NCBI GenBank assembly: GCA_034433305.1
Contig: DAOUAM010000006.1
Location: 1 to 40,893 of the forward strand
Length of the DNA stretch: 40,893 nucleotides
DNA from: DAOUAM01 sp034433305
GTDB taxonomy: Bacteria > Chloroflexota > Dehalococcoidia > Lucifugimonadales > DAOUAM01
Direction of reading: 5' to 3'
Below are positions 15,701 to 23,596 of the stretch, piece after piece (position 1 is the first letter of the stretch; each line of letters opens with the position of its first letter). The notes beneath the pieces are model-generated. The model saw nothing but the letters and a program-made list of their open reading frames with translations, was not told the DNA's origin and did no database searches. Position numbers and translations under genes: made by a program.

Positions 15701-15826
15701 ATGAAGACGACGAGCTACTGGGCGTTCATTCCGGAGGCGGCTAAGTACCTGCGCGTGGTGACGGAGCCAGACGGAGAAGCGGTGCATAAGGCATTCTTCG
15801 ATCGTGGGTTCAGGCTGCAGGGGTAG
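15701..15826 (+). CDS. Short DUF4258-like protein or remnant
   Basis: A 41-residue frame (MKTTSYWAFIPEAAKYLRVV ... HKAFFDRGF) resembles the C-terminal half of DUF4258-type proteins, where a YLRVV..PDG..VH.AF.DR.F pattern is usual. It ends 7 nt before a DUF2283 gene, and DUF4258-DUF2283 pairs are a frequent toxin-antitoxin-like arrangement. The N-terminal half expected for the family is missing, so this is either a minimal version or a truncated remnant. No clear ribosome-binding site precedes ATG 15701. Confidence 0.5.
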   Translation: MKTTSYWAFIPEAAKYLRVVTEPDGEAVHKAFFDRGFRLQG

Positions 15827-15833
15827 CCAGGCC

Positions 15834-16169
15834 ATGAATATTCGCTACGATGCAGGGACAGACATGCTTTATCTGGAGCTAGCCAGTAAAGCGAGCGTCG
15901 CGTCACAAGAGGTGGCGCCGGGGATTGTACTTGATTTCGACGAAGACAATCGGGTTGTCAGCATCGGAATCGAGGACGCCAGTACTTTCCTGTCAAGGCA
16001 TAGGACAGGCTTTGCCAGCCCCCTCTCTGGCTCTCCCCCAAAGGGGGCGAGAACAGTCCCTTCCCCCTGTGGGGGAAGGCCAGGAAGGGGGCAAGAGGCC
16101 AGCCCCTTCTCTGACTCTCCCCCAGAGGGGGCGAGAAGCCTCCCTTCCCCCTGTGGGGGAAGGCCATGA
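15834..16169 (+). CDS. DUF2283 protein with C-terminus overwritten by repeat DNA
   Basis: The first ~60 residues are a good DUF2283 domain: MNIRYDAGTDMLYLEL, then EVAPGIVLDFDEDNRVVSIGIEDA. Members usually end about here. In this copy the frame runs on through two tandem copies of the G/C hairpin repeat (from about 16021) and stops at TGA 16167, adding roughly 50 low-complexity residues (GSPPKGARTVPSP pattern). The original stop has evidently been lost by repeat insertion. The gene may be decaying together with its short upstream partner. Confidence 0.65.
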   Translation: MNIRYDAGTDMLYLELASKASVASQEVAPGIVLDFDEDNRVVSIGIEDASTFLSRHRTGFASPLSGSPPKGARTVPSPCGGRPGRGQEASPFSDSPPEGARSLPSPCGGRP

Positions 16170-16175
16170 AGGGGC
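16021..16175 (+). repeat. Double-hairpin repeat, two tandem copies
   Basis: Copy A (16021-16095) and copy B (16101-16175) are nearly identical. Each has CTCCCCCA(A/G)AGGGGGCGAG followed about 10 nt later by CTTCCCCCTGTGGGGGAAG. Both hairpin stems are intact. The copies differ mainly in the linker between the hairpins. They lie across the 3' end of the DUF2283 gene. Confidence 0.85.
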
Positions 16176-16211
16176 AAGATAGCATGCCGAAATACAGAAG
16201 TCCACATTAGC

Positions 16212-17870
16212 CTACCCTCGCCCCGGCCCGAAGAGGTCCTCCATGTCGCGCTCCATCTGCGCCTTGAGTTCCGCCGCCTCACGGAAGCCCAGGGACTTGT
16301 AGGACTCGGCGGAGCCGTACTCGCGGGTCTGGATGACCACCGGCATGGGCACGGCGTGGCCGAAGACCAGCGCCTGCTGCCTGGACTCCAGCCGCGCCAG
16401 CACCGAGCGCAGCTTGCGGCTGCCCGACACGCCCGTCAGCACGGCGTCAATGTCCTTCTCGTTGTCCAGCAGGCAGGTTATCTTGGTGCCTAGCTGGCTC
16501 AAGACTTCCTCGTCAATGCCGCTGGGGCGCTGGTCCACCACCAGCAGCGTGACGTTGTACTTGCGCATCTCCCTGGCGATGGCGCCGAAGATGGTCTGGC
16601 CGGCCACCTGGGGGCTGAGGAACTTGTGGGCCTCCTCGATGGTGATGACCAGCGGCCTTGGCTCCTCCCGCTGGTCGCCCATAGCCTTCTCCTTGCGCTG
16701 CACGTAGCGCTCGTGGATCCGGCGGGTGAGCAGATTGGCCACCAGCATGTAGGCCGCCAGGTCGCTCTGGTAGCGCCCGAACTCCAGCACCACGTGCATA
16801 CCCCTGTCCAGGTAGTGCAGTACCTGGTTCACCGAGTCGTGCCCCGGCCCGTCGTCAATGAAGTGGAAGCGCCGGAACCGGGACAGGCGGTTGTGCAGGG
16901 TCGCCAGGGCGCGCTCGTTGACGTTGAGGGCCTGGGCCAGCTCGCCCACGGCCTGCCCTCCCGAAAGGGCCAGGAAGTCCCTGAGCCAGCTCTTGCCGAA
17001 GTGACGCTGAAGGGAGTAGGCGGCTTCGGCGGCCACATCCGACAGGTCCAGCGTCTCACGGAGCATGTGGATGTCCTCAGGCTCCAGTTCGTCGTAGCCG
17101 ATGCGCACCACGTAGTCAGGGGTAAGGCCGCGCCGACGGGAGCTTTCCTCGTCCAGGGAGAAGACGGCCACCCTGGAGGGAAAAAGCTGCTTCAGGCCCT
17201 TCACCTGCCGCTGCCTTTCGCTGTAACCGGCCCAGCCGTACTCGCTCTGCATGTCGAATATCAGGTTGCTGGCAGCGTCGCTCTGAAGGATGCCGATGAG
17301 CAGCAGGCGGGTGAGGAAGGTCTTGCCCGTGCCGCTCTTGCCGAAGACGCCGTTGCTGCGTTTCACGAACTCGCCTATGTCCAGGCACAGCCTGGACTGC
17401 ATGTCCAGGGGATTGCCTATCCAGAAATGGTGCTCGTCCTCCTGGCCGAATACAAGCTGGATGTCCTGCTCTGAGGCCAGCGACACCTCGGAGAAGTGCC
17501 TGGGGATGGTCTTGGCGGGCTGGGGGCCGTCCAGCGCCTCCGCCGGGTCATAGCTCAGCGTCAGCATCGGCTCTACCTTGATGGCACCGTAGGCTGTCGT
17601 GCCCGTGACCACCTGGGCTATAAAGGGATTGGACACATCCGGGGGAGTGAGCCTGAGGTTGGGGTCTGTGGAGCCAAGGGAGGTGTCGGTGACCACGCCG
17701 AAGAAGCGCAGCCGCTGGCCCCTGATGTTCACGAAGGCGCCGACCTTGATGTCTTCTATCGAGATGCCCGGGTCCAGCCTGACCTCCACGCCTTCCGTCA
17801 GGGACCCCGCCACCACCATTCCCAGCCGCCGCCCCGGTTGAAGGCCAGGTGCGTGGGAGTTGCCATTCAC
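16212..17870 (-). CDS. herA: HerA-family hexameric ATPase/DNA translocase
   Basis: This 552-residue FtsK/HerA-clade ATPase has an N-terminal HAS-barrel (about 10-110), Walker A GKSGTGKT (about 177-184), Walker B VITIEEAH (about 412-419) and downstream VVDQRPSGID and QLGTKI segments typical of HerA. HerA pumps DNA and works with the nuclease NurA in end resection or, in many bacteria, in antiphage defence. It overlaps the preceding gene by 4 nt (ATGA), and nurA lies two genes upstream on the same strand, so a functional HerA-NurA complex is likely. Confidence 0.88.
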   Translation of the reverse strand: MNGNSHAPGLQPGRRLGMVVAGSLTEGVEVRLDPGISIEDIKVGAFVNIRGQRLRFFGVVTDTSLGSTDPNLRLTPPDVSNPFIAQVVTGTTAYGAIKVEPMLTLSYDPAEALDGPQPAKTIPRHFSEVSLASEQDIQLVFGQEDEHHFWIGNPLDMQSRLCLDIGEFVKRSNGVFGKSGTGKTFLTRLLLIGILQSDAASNLIFDMQSEYGWAGYSERQRQVKGLKQLFPSRVAVFSLDEESSRRRGLTPDYVVRIGYDELEPEDIHMLRETLDLSDVAAEAAYSLQRHFGKSWLRDFLALSGGQAVGELAQALNVNERALATLHNRLSRFRRFHFIDDGPGHDSVNQVLHYLDRGMHVVLEFGRYQSDLAAYMLVANLLTRRIHERYVQRKEKAMGDQREEPRPLVITIEEAHKFLSPQVAGQTIFGAIAREMRKYNVTLLVVDQRPSGIDEEVLSQLGTKITCLLDNEKDIDAVLTGVSGSRKLRSVLARLESRQQALVFGHAVPMPVVIQTREYGSAESYKSLGFREAAELKAQMERDMEDLFGPGRG

Positions 17871-18475
17871 GGCGAAAGCCTCCTGAGGATACTGGTCAAC
17901 CGCTGCAACTGGCCGCCCAGCAGGACCGCCAGCTCCTTGCCGGCCCCCACCAGGAACCCCTCCGGCTCAGGGTGGGCGGCGCTGGCCAGCCGCAGGAAGG
18001 ACGCTATAACGTCGTCCTGCGCCTGGACAGCGGGCGAGGCCAGCAGAATGGGAATGAACTCCAGGGAGCTGCTGAAGTCCTTCAGTTCTTCGGCGTCGCA
18101 CTGGTACACGAAGGAGTGGATGCGCGGCGGCAGCGGGGCGATGTAGCGCCGCAGCGCACCGTCGGCCCGGTGGCCCACGGTCACCGAGTGGAACTCGGTG
18201 AGCAGCAGCCTGTTGAGCTGCGGGTTACTCAGGTACACCCCTTCCTCGGTCGCTTCGTCCTCGCCCCTGGGGATGGGGTGCCGGCCGGGGTCCATGCTGC
18301 GGGTAGCGACCTCGTGGACGATACCGTACACCGGCGCCTCGTCGCCGCAGCGGACGAGGCAGCCCAGGGGCGGCGCCCCGTAGAGCCGGTAGCACTGGAC
18401 AACGAAGCCCGTGGTCGAGGCCTCTATCACCTCGCCCAGGCGGTGTGCGACTGCTGATGTTGTGTTCTTTTCCAT
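17867..18475 (-). CDS. HerA-associated protein of unknown function
   Basis: This 202-residue protein is coupled to herA by an ATGA overlap. Its first ~60 residues are beta-rich (GEVIEASTTGFVVQCYRL, GCLVRCGDEAPVYGIVHEV) and recall the HAS-barrel that normally begins HerA-type ATPases. The rest is helical with no recognised motif. It is probably a dedicated partner or adaptor of HerA. The similarity to a HAS-barrel is my reading of the pattern and needs a profile search. Confidence 0.6.
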   Translation of the reverse strand: MEKNTTSAVAHRLGEVIEASTTGFVVQCYRLYGAPPLGCLVRCGDEAPVYGIVHEVATRSMDPGRHPIPRGEDEATEEGVYLSNPQLNRLLLTEFHSVTVGHRADGALRRYIAPLPPRIHSFVYQCDAEELKDFSSSLEFIPILLASPAVQAQDDVIASFLRLASAAHPEPEGFLVGAGKELAVLLGGQLQRLTSILRRLSP

Positions 18476-18533
18476 ATCATGTTAAGCAGGTAACCGCAGT
18501 TGAAATGAGCTTATGCATATCAGGGCAGTGTCC

Positions 18534-18608
18534 TGCCCCCATCCTGGCCTTCCCCCACAGGGGAAGGGAGGGTCCTCGCCCCCTCTGGGGGAGAGCCAGA
18601 GAGGGGAC
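18534..18608 (-). repeat. Double-hairpin repeat, inverted copy
   Basis: This is the same unit as at 16021-16175 but on the opposite strand: CTTCCCCCACAGGGGAAGG, then CTCGCCCCCTCTGGGGGAGAG. It lies in the 220 bp gap between nurA and the HerA-associated gene, where it may weaken or end transcription within an otherwise tight operon. Confidence 0.8.
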
Positions 18609-18695
18609 TGCGGGGGAGGTCTTGCGGCGCTTGGCCCCGCACCGCCAGCCCCTTTAAAGCAGCGTTGGGTCTGGACGGCGACTGGCACCACATTC

Positions 18696-19910
18696 TCACA
18701 CCCACCGTAGCCGCTTGGAGCGGCTCTTCTCCGAGTAGTACATGGGCAGGCGCTGGCCCTCCAGGGCGCCTTCCACCAGCTCCAGGAAGGCGCGGCGGTC
18801 GGCGCCGGTGACCACGGCCTGCTCGTGGGCTTCCATGAGGGCCACCGGGTAGCCCGGCCCGCGCCGGCACTGGTCTATCACCAGCGCGTGGGCCAGGCCC
18901 AGCAGCGCCTCGTCCTCGGCCACCCACAGGGGCACCTCCACGCGGCCTATCTCCTGGCCGGCGTGGACGTAGAAGAAGTGTATGTCGTGCCCCTGATAGA
19001 AGTTCTGGACCACAGGCGAGGTGCTGGCGAAGAGGCAGGAGCGCTCGCCCGGCTCCAGCAGCTCCCAGAAAAGCTGACGGTCCAGCAGGCCGCCCAGGGC
19101 CTGTTCGCAGGGGCGCTGGCTGAGCTCGCGCTTGCCGCACAGGGCGTCGCACCGGGCGACCTCGAAGGGGCAGACCTCCAGGCGCAGGGCGTTGACCACC
19201 TCGCTGCTGCGGGGAAGGCTTATGTAGCTGGCCACGGCCAGTGGCCGGGACATCGCCAGGCGCCGCAGGTCTTCCAGCGCCGCCACGAAGCCTTCCTGTA
19301 TAAGCTCCCGCTGCACGAAGTCATGGTAGCCGTGGCCCACGATGCCCATCAGGAGCAGCGAGCCGTCCATGAGGGCCAGCATCGGCACATCAGAAGGCAG
19401 AGCAGCCACGGTGCGGGCCAGCGCCCTGACCTCCTCCACTGTGCGCCTGGCCCCAAGGACCCCTCCTTCGATGGCCTGCTCCCGGTACGGCTCCACTCTG
19501 TCCCGCATCACCAGCTCCTCGTCCTGGGCGAAGAGCTTTGGCTGGCTGGACAGCCGGGCGTCTGGCTGGCTGCCATACGTGAGCACCACCAGGCCGATGT
19601 TGATGAGGAAGCAGCGCGCCGGGATGTGCCTGTCCACGTCTATGTGTGAGCCGTCCACGCCCACCACGCGGAAGTCTCGCGGCAGGGGTGGGGGTGGGCA
19701 GTGCTCGCGGGGGTCGCCCCTGACCTCGGCGGCAGGCCATGCCAGCGTGGCCCGGCTCAGCCCATGCTTGCGGGCGTGGGCCTGGGCGTCAAAGGCTGCG
19801 ATGGCCTCCAGGGCCTTGCCCAGCCTGGCCCGCCTGTCGCTGCTGCGGGCCTTCAGCTCCAGGGCCATCTGGTCTATCTGAAGGGCTGTCTTGCTCAGGT
19901 CAAGGGACAT
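18696..19910 (-). CDS. nurA: NurA-domain 5'-3' nuclease
   Basis: This 404-residue NurA-domain protein has the catalytic GVDGS (D86) early, a second acidic motif LALMDGSLL (about 198-206), and the C-terminal YPVALMEAHEQAVV with a following DRRAF. NurA is an RNase H-like Mn-dependent nuclease that resects DNA ends in partnership with HerA. It belongs to a minus-strand run with an unknown gene 21 bp upstream. Its distance to herA is increased by the inserted repeat. Confidence 0.85.
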   Translation of the reverse strand: MSLDLSKTALQIDQMALELKARSSDRRARLGKALEAIAAFDAQAHARKHGLSRATLAWPAAEVRGDPREHCPPPPLPRDFRVVGVDGSHIDVDRHIPARCFLINIGLVVLTYGSQPDARLSSQPKLFAQDEELVMRDRVEPYREQAIEGGVLGARRTVEEVRALARTVAALPSDVPMLALMDGSLLLMGIVGHGYHDFVQRELIQEGFVAALEDLRRLAMSRPLAVASYISLPRSSEVVNALRLEVCPFEVARCDALCGKRELSQRPCEQALGGLLDRQLFWELLEPGERSCLFASTSPVVQNFYQGHDIHFFYVHAGQEIGRVEVPLWVAEDEALLGLAHALVIDQCRRGPGYPVALMEAHEQAVVTGADRRAFLELVEGALEGQRLPMYYSEKSRSKRLRWV

Positions 19911-19931
19911 GCAGGCCCCCTCGGGTGCCGG

Positions 19932-20420
19932 CTAGCTGATCTCCATCCGGTCGCCCTCGATGTGGATGGTCTGGCTTCCCAGGGCGATGGTGGCCCTGGG
20001 AAGCCGCCGTAGCTCGGCGCGGACTCTGCCCAGCCGCCTGGTCAGCTCCGACTCATGCCTGCGCCGGCTGGAGTCCCGCCGGGAGTTGCCCCACAGTCCT
20101 GGCTGCGGTAGTCCCTTGAGGTAGGCCGTGAACTGGTGCAGGAACTCTCGGAAGGCCACCGCCGATAGCTGGGGCAGCGGCTCGGAGCTGAAGGGGTCAA
20201 CGAAGCTGAGGCCCAGGACCAGGTCGCCGTCAAGTACCCGTGTGGACAGGAGCAGCACGGGCTGGGGCTGCTGGACAAAGGGCTGCCGCGTGCCCTCGCT
20301 GGCCCTGGCGCTCTCTCGCACGGCGGCCTGCAGGGCGCGAAGGGTGGAAGACAGGCAGGATACTGGCAGACGGTCCGGGTCGAGCTTAATCTCCAGCACC
20401 GGCTGGTCCGGGTTGGTCAT
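19932..20420 (-). CDS. Hypothetical protein in the selB-nurA-herA run
   Basis: This 162-residue protein matches no family I recognise. It starts at ATG 20420, 22 bp after selB. The N-terminal half is mixed alpha/beta with a polar stretch (SEGTRQPFVQQPQP). The C-terminal half has an arginine-rich helix (NSRRDSSRRRHESELTRRL) and ends in short beta strands. The spacing to nurA (21 bp) suggests a shared operon and perhaps a DNA-associated role. No transmembrane segment or catalytic motif is visible. Confidence 0.65.
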   Translation of the reverse strand: MTNPDQPVLEIKLDPDRLPVSCLSSTLRALQAAVRESARASEGTRQPFVQQPQPVLLLSTRVLDGDLVLGLSFVDPFSSEPLPQLSAVAFREFLHQFTAYLKGLPQPGLWGNSRRDSSRRRHESELTRRLGRVRAELRRLPRATIALGSQTIHIEGDRMEIS

Positions 20421-20442
20421 GCTGGCCTTCAGTCCTCAATAC

Positions 20443-22305
20443 CTACCTCAAGACTCTGACATCGCCCACGCGGCGAGTGATGCGCTGGTGGTCCAGGTAG
20501 TCCAGGAGCGCCAGGGCGTACTTGCGGCTGGTGTTGAACATGTCCCTGACGTCTCCCACTGCAACCTGGCCGTGCTCTTTTATGTACGCCGCTATTTTAT
20601 CAACCATTTCCCTGTAGGCTGAAGCGGAAAAGACCACCGTCTCGCTGACTTTTACGACTTTGCCCTCGTCCACCAGCAGGTTAAGGACCTCTGCATCTAT
20701 GGGCGAGTCCGTGGGGGGAGAGAAGCGGTCGGACTCCAGCAAGCGCAGGTAGTCCTGGACGGCCCGCTGCTGGGCCTCGCTGAGCCGGGGCTGGTGGCCC
20801 GGCAGCCTGACCAGCGCCCCTTCTTCCACGATGACGCCGTCCTCCTGGAGCTTGGGCAGGGCATTGTTGAACACCTGGGGGGTCATGCCCAGGCGGCTGC
20901 GCAGCTCCTCCTTGGGCGCGCCCTTGCGCAGCGGGAACTGCTTGTGGTAGGCCTCCAGCGCCTTCCGCGCCCTCTCGGACACCGACTGCCAGCCGGCGGC
21001 GCTGTAGACGTAGGAGCCCACGCCGTTGGTGCGCTGCCCCAGGGTGACCACCAGCCTCTCGGCGGCCATGGCCTTCAGCTCCGCCCGCGCCACTTCTGGC
21101 TCCAGATTGGCCTGGTTCACCAGGGCCTGGAACTCGCTGCCCTCGGCGGCCTCGATGGTCTTGAGCAGCACATCTCTGTCGGAGCCACGCTCCATGACGG
21201 CCAGGCGCTCGATGATGGGCTGGTACATGCGCTTGTGGCGGCGCGGGTGTGGGTCAACCACGTTGCCGCCGCCCAGCGTGGTCTGGCTGGAGCGAATGAC
21301 GAAGTAATCGCCCTTGACCACGGCCAGGGGCGATTGCAGCGCCAGTTGGCCCCAGGTAGCGACGCCAGGCTCGGCCACCTGGCCCTCCAGCAGCCGCACC
21401 CGGGCCAGGGTCTCGCTGCTGCCCGTGTGGAGCGTCACGAACATGTTGTGCCGCACGGGGTGGGGCGCGCCCGGTATCACTCGCAGGTGGACGTCCATGG
21501 CCATGGTGGGCCTCAGCCACCCGGCGGTGGTCAGCACTTCGCCCCGGCTGATCTCCTCGTGGGAAACGCCGATGAGGTTGGCGGCCACCCGCGTCCCGGG
21601 CATCACCTGGTCCACCTTCTGCCGATGGCTCTGGAGGCCACGGATACGGGCGCTCTTGCCCGAAAGCACCAGCTCCACCTCCTGGCCCACGCTGAGCCTG
21701 CCATCTATGAGGGTGCCGGTGACCACCGTGCCGAAACCGGAGATGGTGAAGGAGCGGTCTATGGGCAGCCGTGGCCTGCCCAGGTCCTTCCTTGGCGGGG
21801 TCTCCTGGAGTAGCCGGTCTATGGCGGCCACAAGCTCAGCCAGCCCCTCGCCTGTCAGCGCCGACACCGCCACCATGGGCACACCCTCCAGGACGGTGCC
21901 CTTGAGCACGTCCTCGATGTCGGCCTTGACCAGGTCCAGCCAGTCCTCGTCCACCAGGTCTTTCTTGGTGATGGCTACCAGGCCGCGCCTGACCTGGAGC
22001 AGGTCCAGGATGGCCAGGTGCTCCCTGGTCTGGGGCATGACCGACTCGTCGGCGGCCACCACCAGCACGGCCATGTCTATGCCGCCGACGCCGGCCAGCA
22101 TGTTGTTGACGAAGCGCTCGTGCCCTGGCACGTCAATGACGCTGACCTCGCGGCCGCTGGGCAAGCGCAGCCAGGCGAAGCCAAGGTCAATAGTCATGCC
22201 GCGCTCCTTCTCCTCGCGCAGGCGGTCGGGGTCTATGCCGGTGAGGGCCTTCACCAGAGTGGACTTGCCGTGGTCAACGTGTCCTGCTGTGCCTACGACG
22301 TACAT
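20443..22305 (-). CDS. selB: Selenocysteine-specific elongation factor SelB
   Basis: This 620-residue GTPase has G1 AGHVDHGKST, the switch segment ERGMTIDLGFAW (the SelB-specific form), G3 DVPGH, G4 TKKD and G5 SAL. EF-Tu-like domains II and III follow, then about 270 residues of winged-helix repeats that bind the SECIS hairpin. SelB delivers Sec-tRNA to UGA codons in selenoprotein mRNAs, so this genome probably uses selenocysteine. selA, selC and selD are not in the window, and no in-frame UGA selenoprotein was noticed here. Confidence 0.94.
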   Translation of the reverse strand: MYVVGTAGHVDHGKSTLVKALTGIDPDRLREEKERGMTIDLGFAWLRLPSGREVSVIDVPGHERFVNNMLAGVGGIDMAVLVVAADESVMPQTREHLAILDLLQVRRGLVAITKKDLVDEDWLDLVKADIEDVLKGTVLEGVPMVAVSALTGEGLAELVAAIDRLLQETPPRKDLGRPRLPIDRSFTISGFGTVVTGTLIDGRLSVGQEVELVLSGKSARIRGLQSHRQKVDQVMPGTRVAANLIGVSHEEISRGEVLTTAGWLRPTMAMDVHLRVIPGAPHPVRHNMFVTLHTGSSETLARVRLLEGQVAEPGVATWGQLALQSPLAVVKGDYFVIRSSQTTLGGGNVVDPHPRRHKRMYQPIIERLAVMERGSDRDVLLKTIEAAEGSEFQALVNQANLEPEVARAELKAMAAERLVVTLGQRTNGVGSYVYSAAGWQSVSERARKALEAYHKQFPLRKGAPKEELRSRLGMTPQVFNNALPKLQEDGVIVEEGALVRLPGHQPRLSEAQQRAVQDYLRLLESDRFSPPTDSPIDAEVLNLLVDEGKVVKVSETVVFSASAYREMVDKIAAYIKEHGQVAVGDVRDMFNTSRKYALALLDYLDHQRITRRVGDVRVLR

Positions 22306-22371
22306 GGGGCGACCTCATGCTCCGGGAGTGCTTGACAATAGAATAGAGGATTCCTGTGGCCGGCGCAGCAG

Positions 22372-23562
22372 CTACTGGAAAAAGCGGCTGAAGACCTGGT
22401 TGCCCACCATGCGGCCCTGCCTGGTGAGCCTCAGGGCGCCGTCGCCTGTTTCCAGCAGCCCCAGCGTCGTCAGCTCCGCTATGGCGTCGGGGTAGGCCTG
22501 GGCCGGCGACTGGCCGAACCGCCGCGCGAACTCGGCCAGGTCTATGCCTGTATCCAGGCGCAGCCCCAGCATCATGGTCTCGGCCATTTCCAGCCGCGTG
22601 CCCACGGCCTCCACGGCCTCGACGGTCGGGACGCCGCGTATGGCCTCTTCGTCCAGCCGACGCCCCACGTGGCCCGTGGCGGCGCTCCGCTGAAGCCTCC
22701 GGATGTACTCCCTGGGTGACTTGAGGTTAGCAAACCTGTGGCCCGCCAGGTAAGAGTGGGCGCCCGGCCCCACGCCCAGGTAGGGCTGGTTGCGCCAGTA
22801 GGTCAGGTTGTGGCGGCTCTCGTAGCCTGGCCGCGCCCAGTTGGAAATCTCGTAGTGGCGGTAGCCCAGGCCCTCCATGACCTCCTGGGCCAGCAGGTAC
22901 ATGTCCGCCGCCAGGTCCGGGTCAGGCTCCGGCAGCGCTCCCGTCCTGACCCAGCGCTCCATGGGCGTGCCCTCCTCCAGGGTGAGGCAGTACATGGAGA
23001 CATGCCTGGGGGCCAAATCGGCGGCGGTCATCAGCGTTGCCCGCCAGTCCTCCAGGCCCTGGTGTGGCAGGCCAAACATCAGGTCAATGCTCACGTTGTC
23101 GAAGCCCGCCTCGAGGGCCATGCGGTAGGCTTCCATGGCCTGGGACGCCGAGTGTCGCCTGCCCAGCACCCGCAGCAGGCGGTCGTCGAAGCTCTGCACG
23201 CCGATGCTCAGGCGGTCTATCCCCTGGGCCAGGTAGTCCTCCAGCTTGCGGGGCGTGAAGTCGCCCGGATTGGCCTCCAGGGTGACCTCGGCGCCCTCCT
23301 CCACCCGGAAGGCCGACTTTATCGCCTCCAGCACCGAGGCGATGTCTGCGGAGGGAAGGTAGGAGGGCGTGCCGCCTCCAAAGAAGACAGTCCTGGCCTG
23401 GGGATAGCCCAGCAGGTCGCCCCACAACGCCAGCTCGGCCCGCAGCGCGGGGATGTAGGCCGGAATGAGGGCCTCGAGCCTGGAGTAGGTGTTGAAATCA
23501 CAGTACGGGCACCTGGTCTCGCAAAAGGGAATATGGACGTAGAGCGCCAGGGGGCCGACCAT
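22372..23562 (-). CDS. hemW: Radical SAM heme chaperone HemW
   Basis: This 396-residue HemN-like protein has the radical SAM motif C14-ETR-C18-PY-C21 and the GGGTPSYLP loop. It includes the HemW-type sequence RLSIGVQSFDDRLL and the C-terminal HemN_C domain. It lacks the extra N-terminal cysteine context of true oxygen-independent coproporphyrinogen oxidase, so the heme-inserting chaperone is the better call. The ATG at 23562 is used because it follows an AGGA site and avoids overlap with ychF. In this cytochrome-making genome its heme role is plausible. Confidence 0.88.
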   Translation of the reverse strand: MVGPLALYVHIPFCETRCPYCDFNTYSRLEALIPAYIPALRAELALWGDLLGYPQARTVFFGGGTPSYLPSADIASVLEAIKSAFRVEEGAEVTLEANPGDFTPRKLEDYLAQGIDRLSIGVQSFDDRLLRVLGRRHSASQAMEAYRMALEAGFDNVSIDLMFGLPHQGLEDWRATLMTAADLAPRHVSMYCLTLEEGTPMERWVRTGALPEPDPDLAADMYLLAQEVMEGLGYRHYEISNWARPGYESRHNLTYWRNQPYLGVGPGAHSYLAGHRFANLKSPREYIRRLQRSAATGHVGRRLDEEAIRGVPTVEAVEAVGTRLEMAETMMLGLRLDTGIDLAEFARRFGQSPAQAYPDAIAELTTLGLLETGDGALRLTRQGRMVGNQVFSRFFQ

Positions 23563-23596
23563 ACCGGCTTCCTGCTGCCCAGGCTGGCCCAGTGGC

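Noticed and set aside
16021..16175. CRISPR-like appearance of the tandem repeats
   Set aside because: Only two units, no unique spacers of constant size, no cas genes, and the units are hairpin pairs found dispersed elsewhere.
20443..22305. Selenoprotein genes near selB
   Set aside because: I looked for genes interrupted by an in-frame UGA next to selB and saw none; the neighbours are intact with standard stops.
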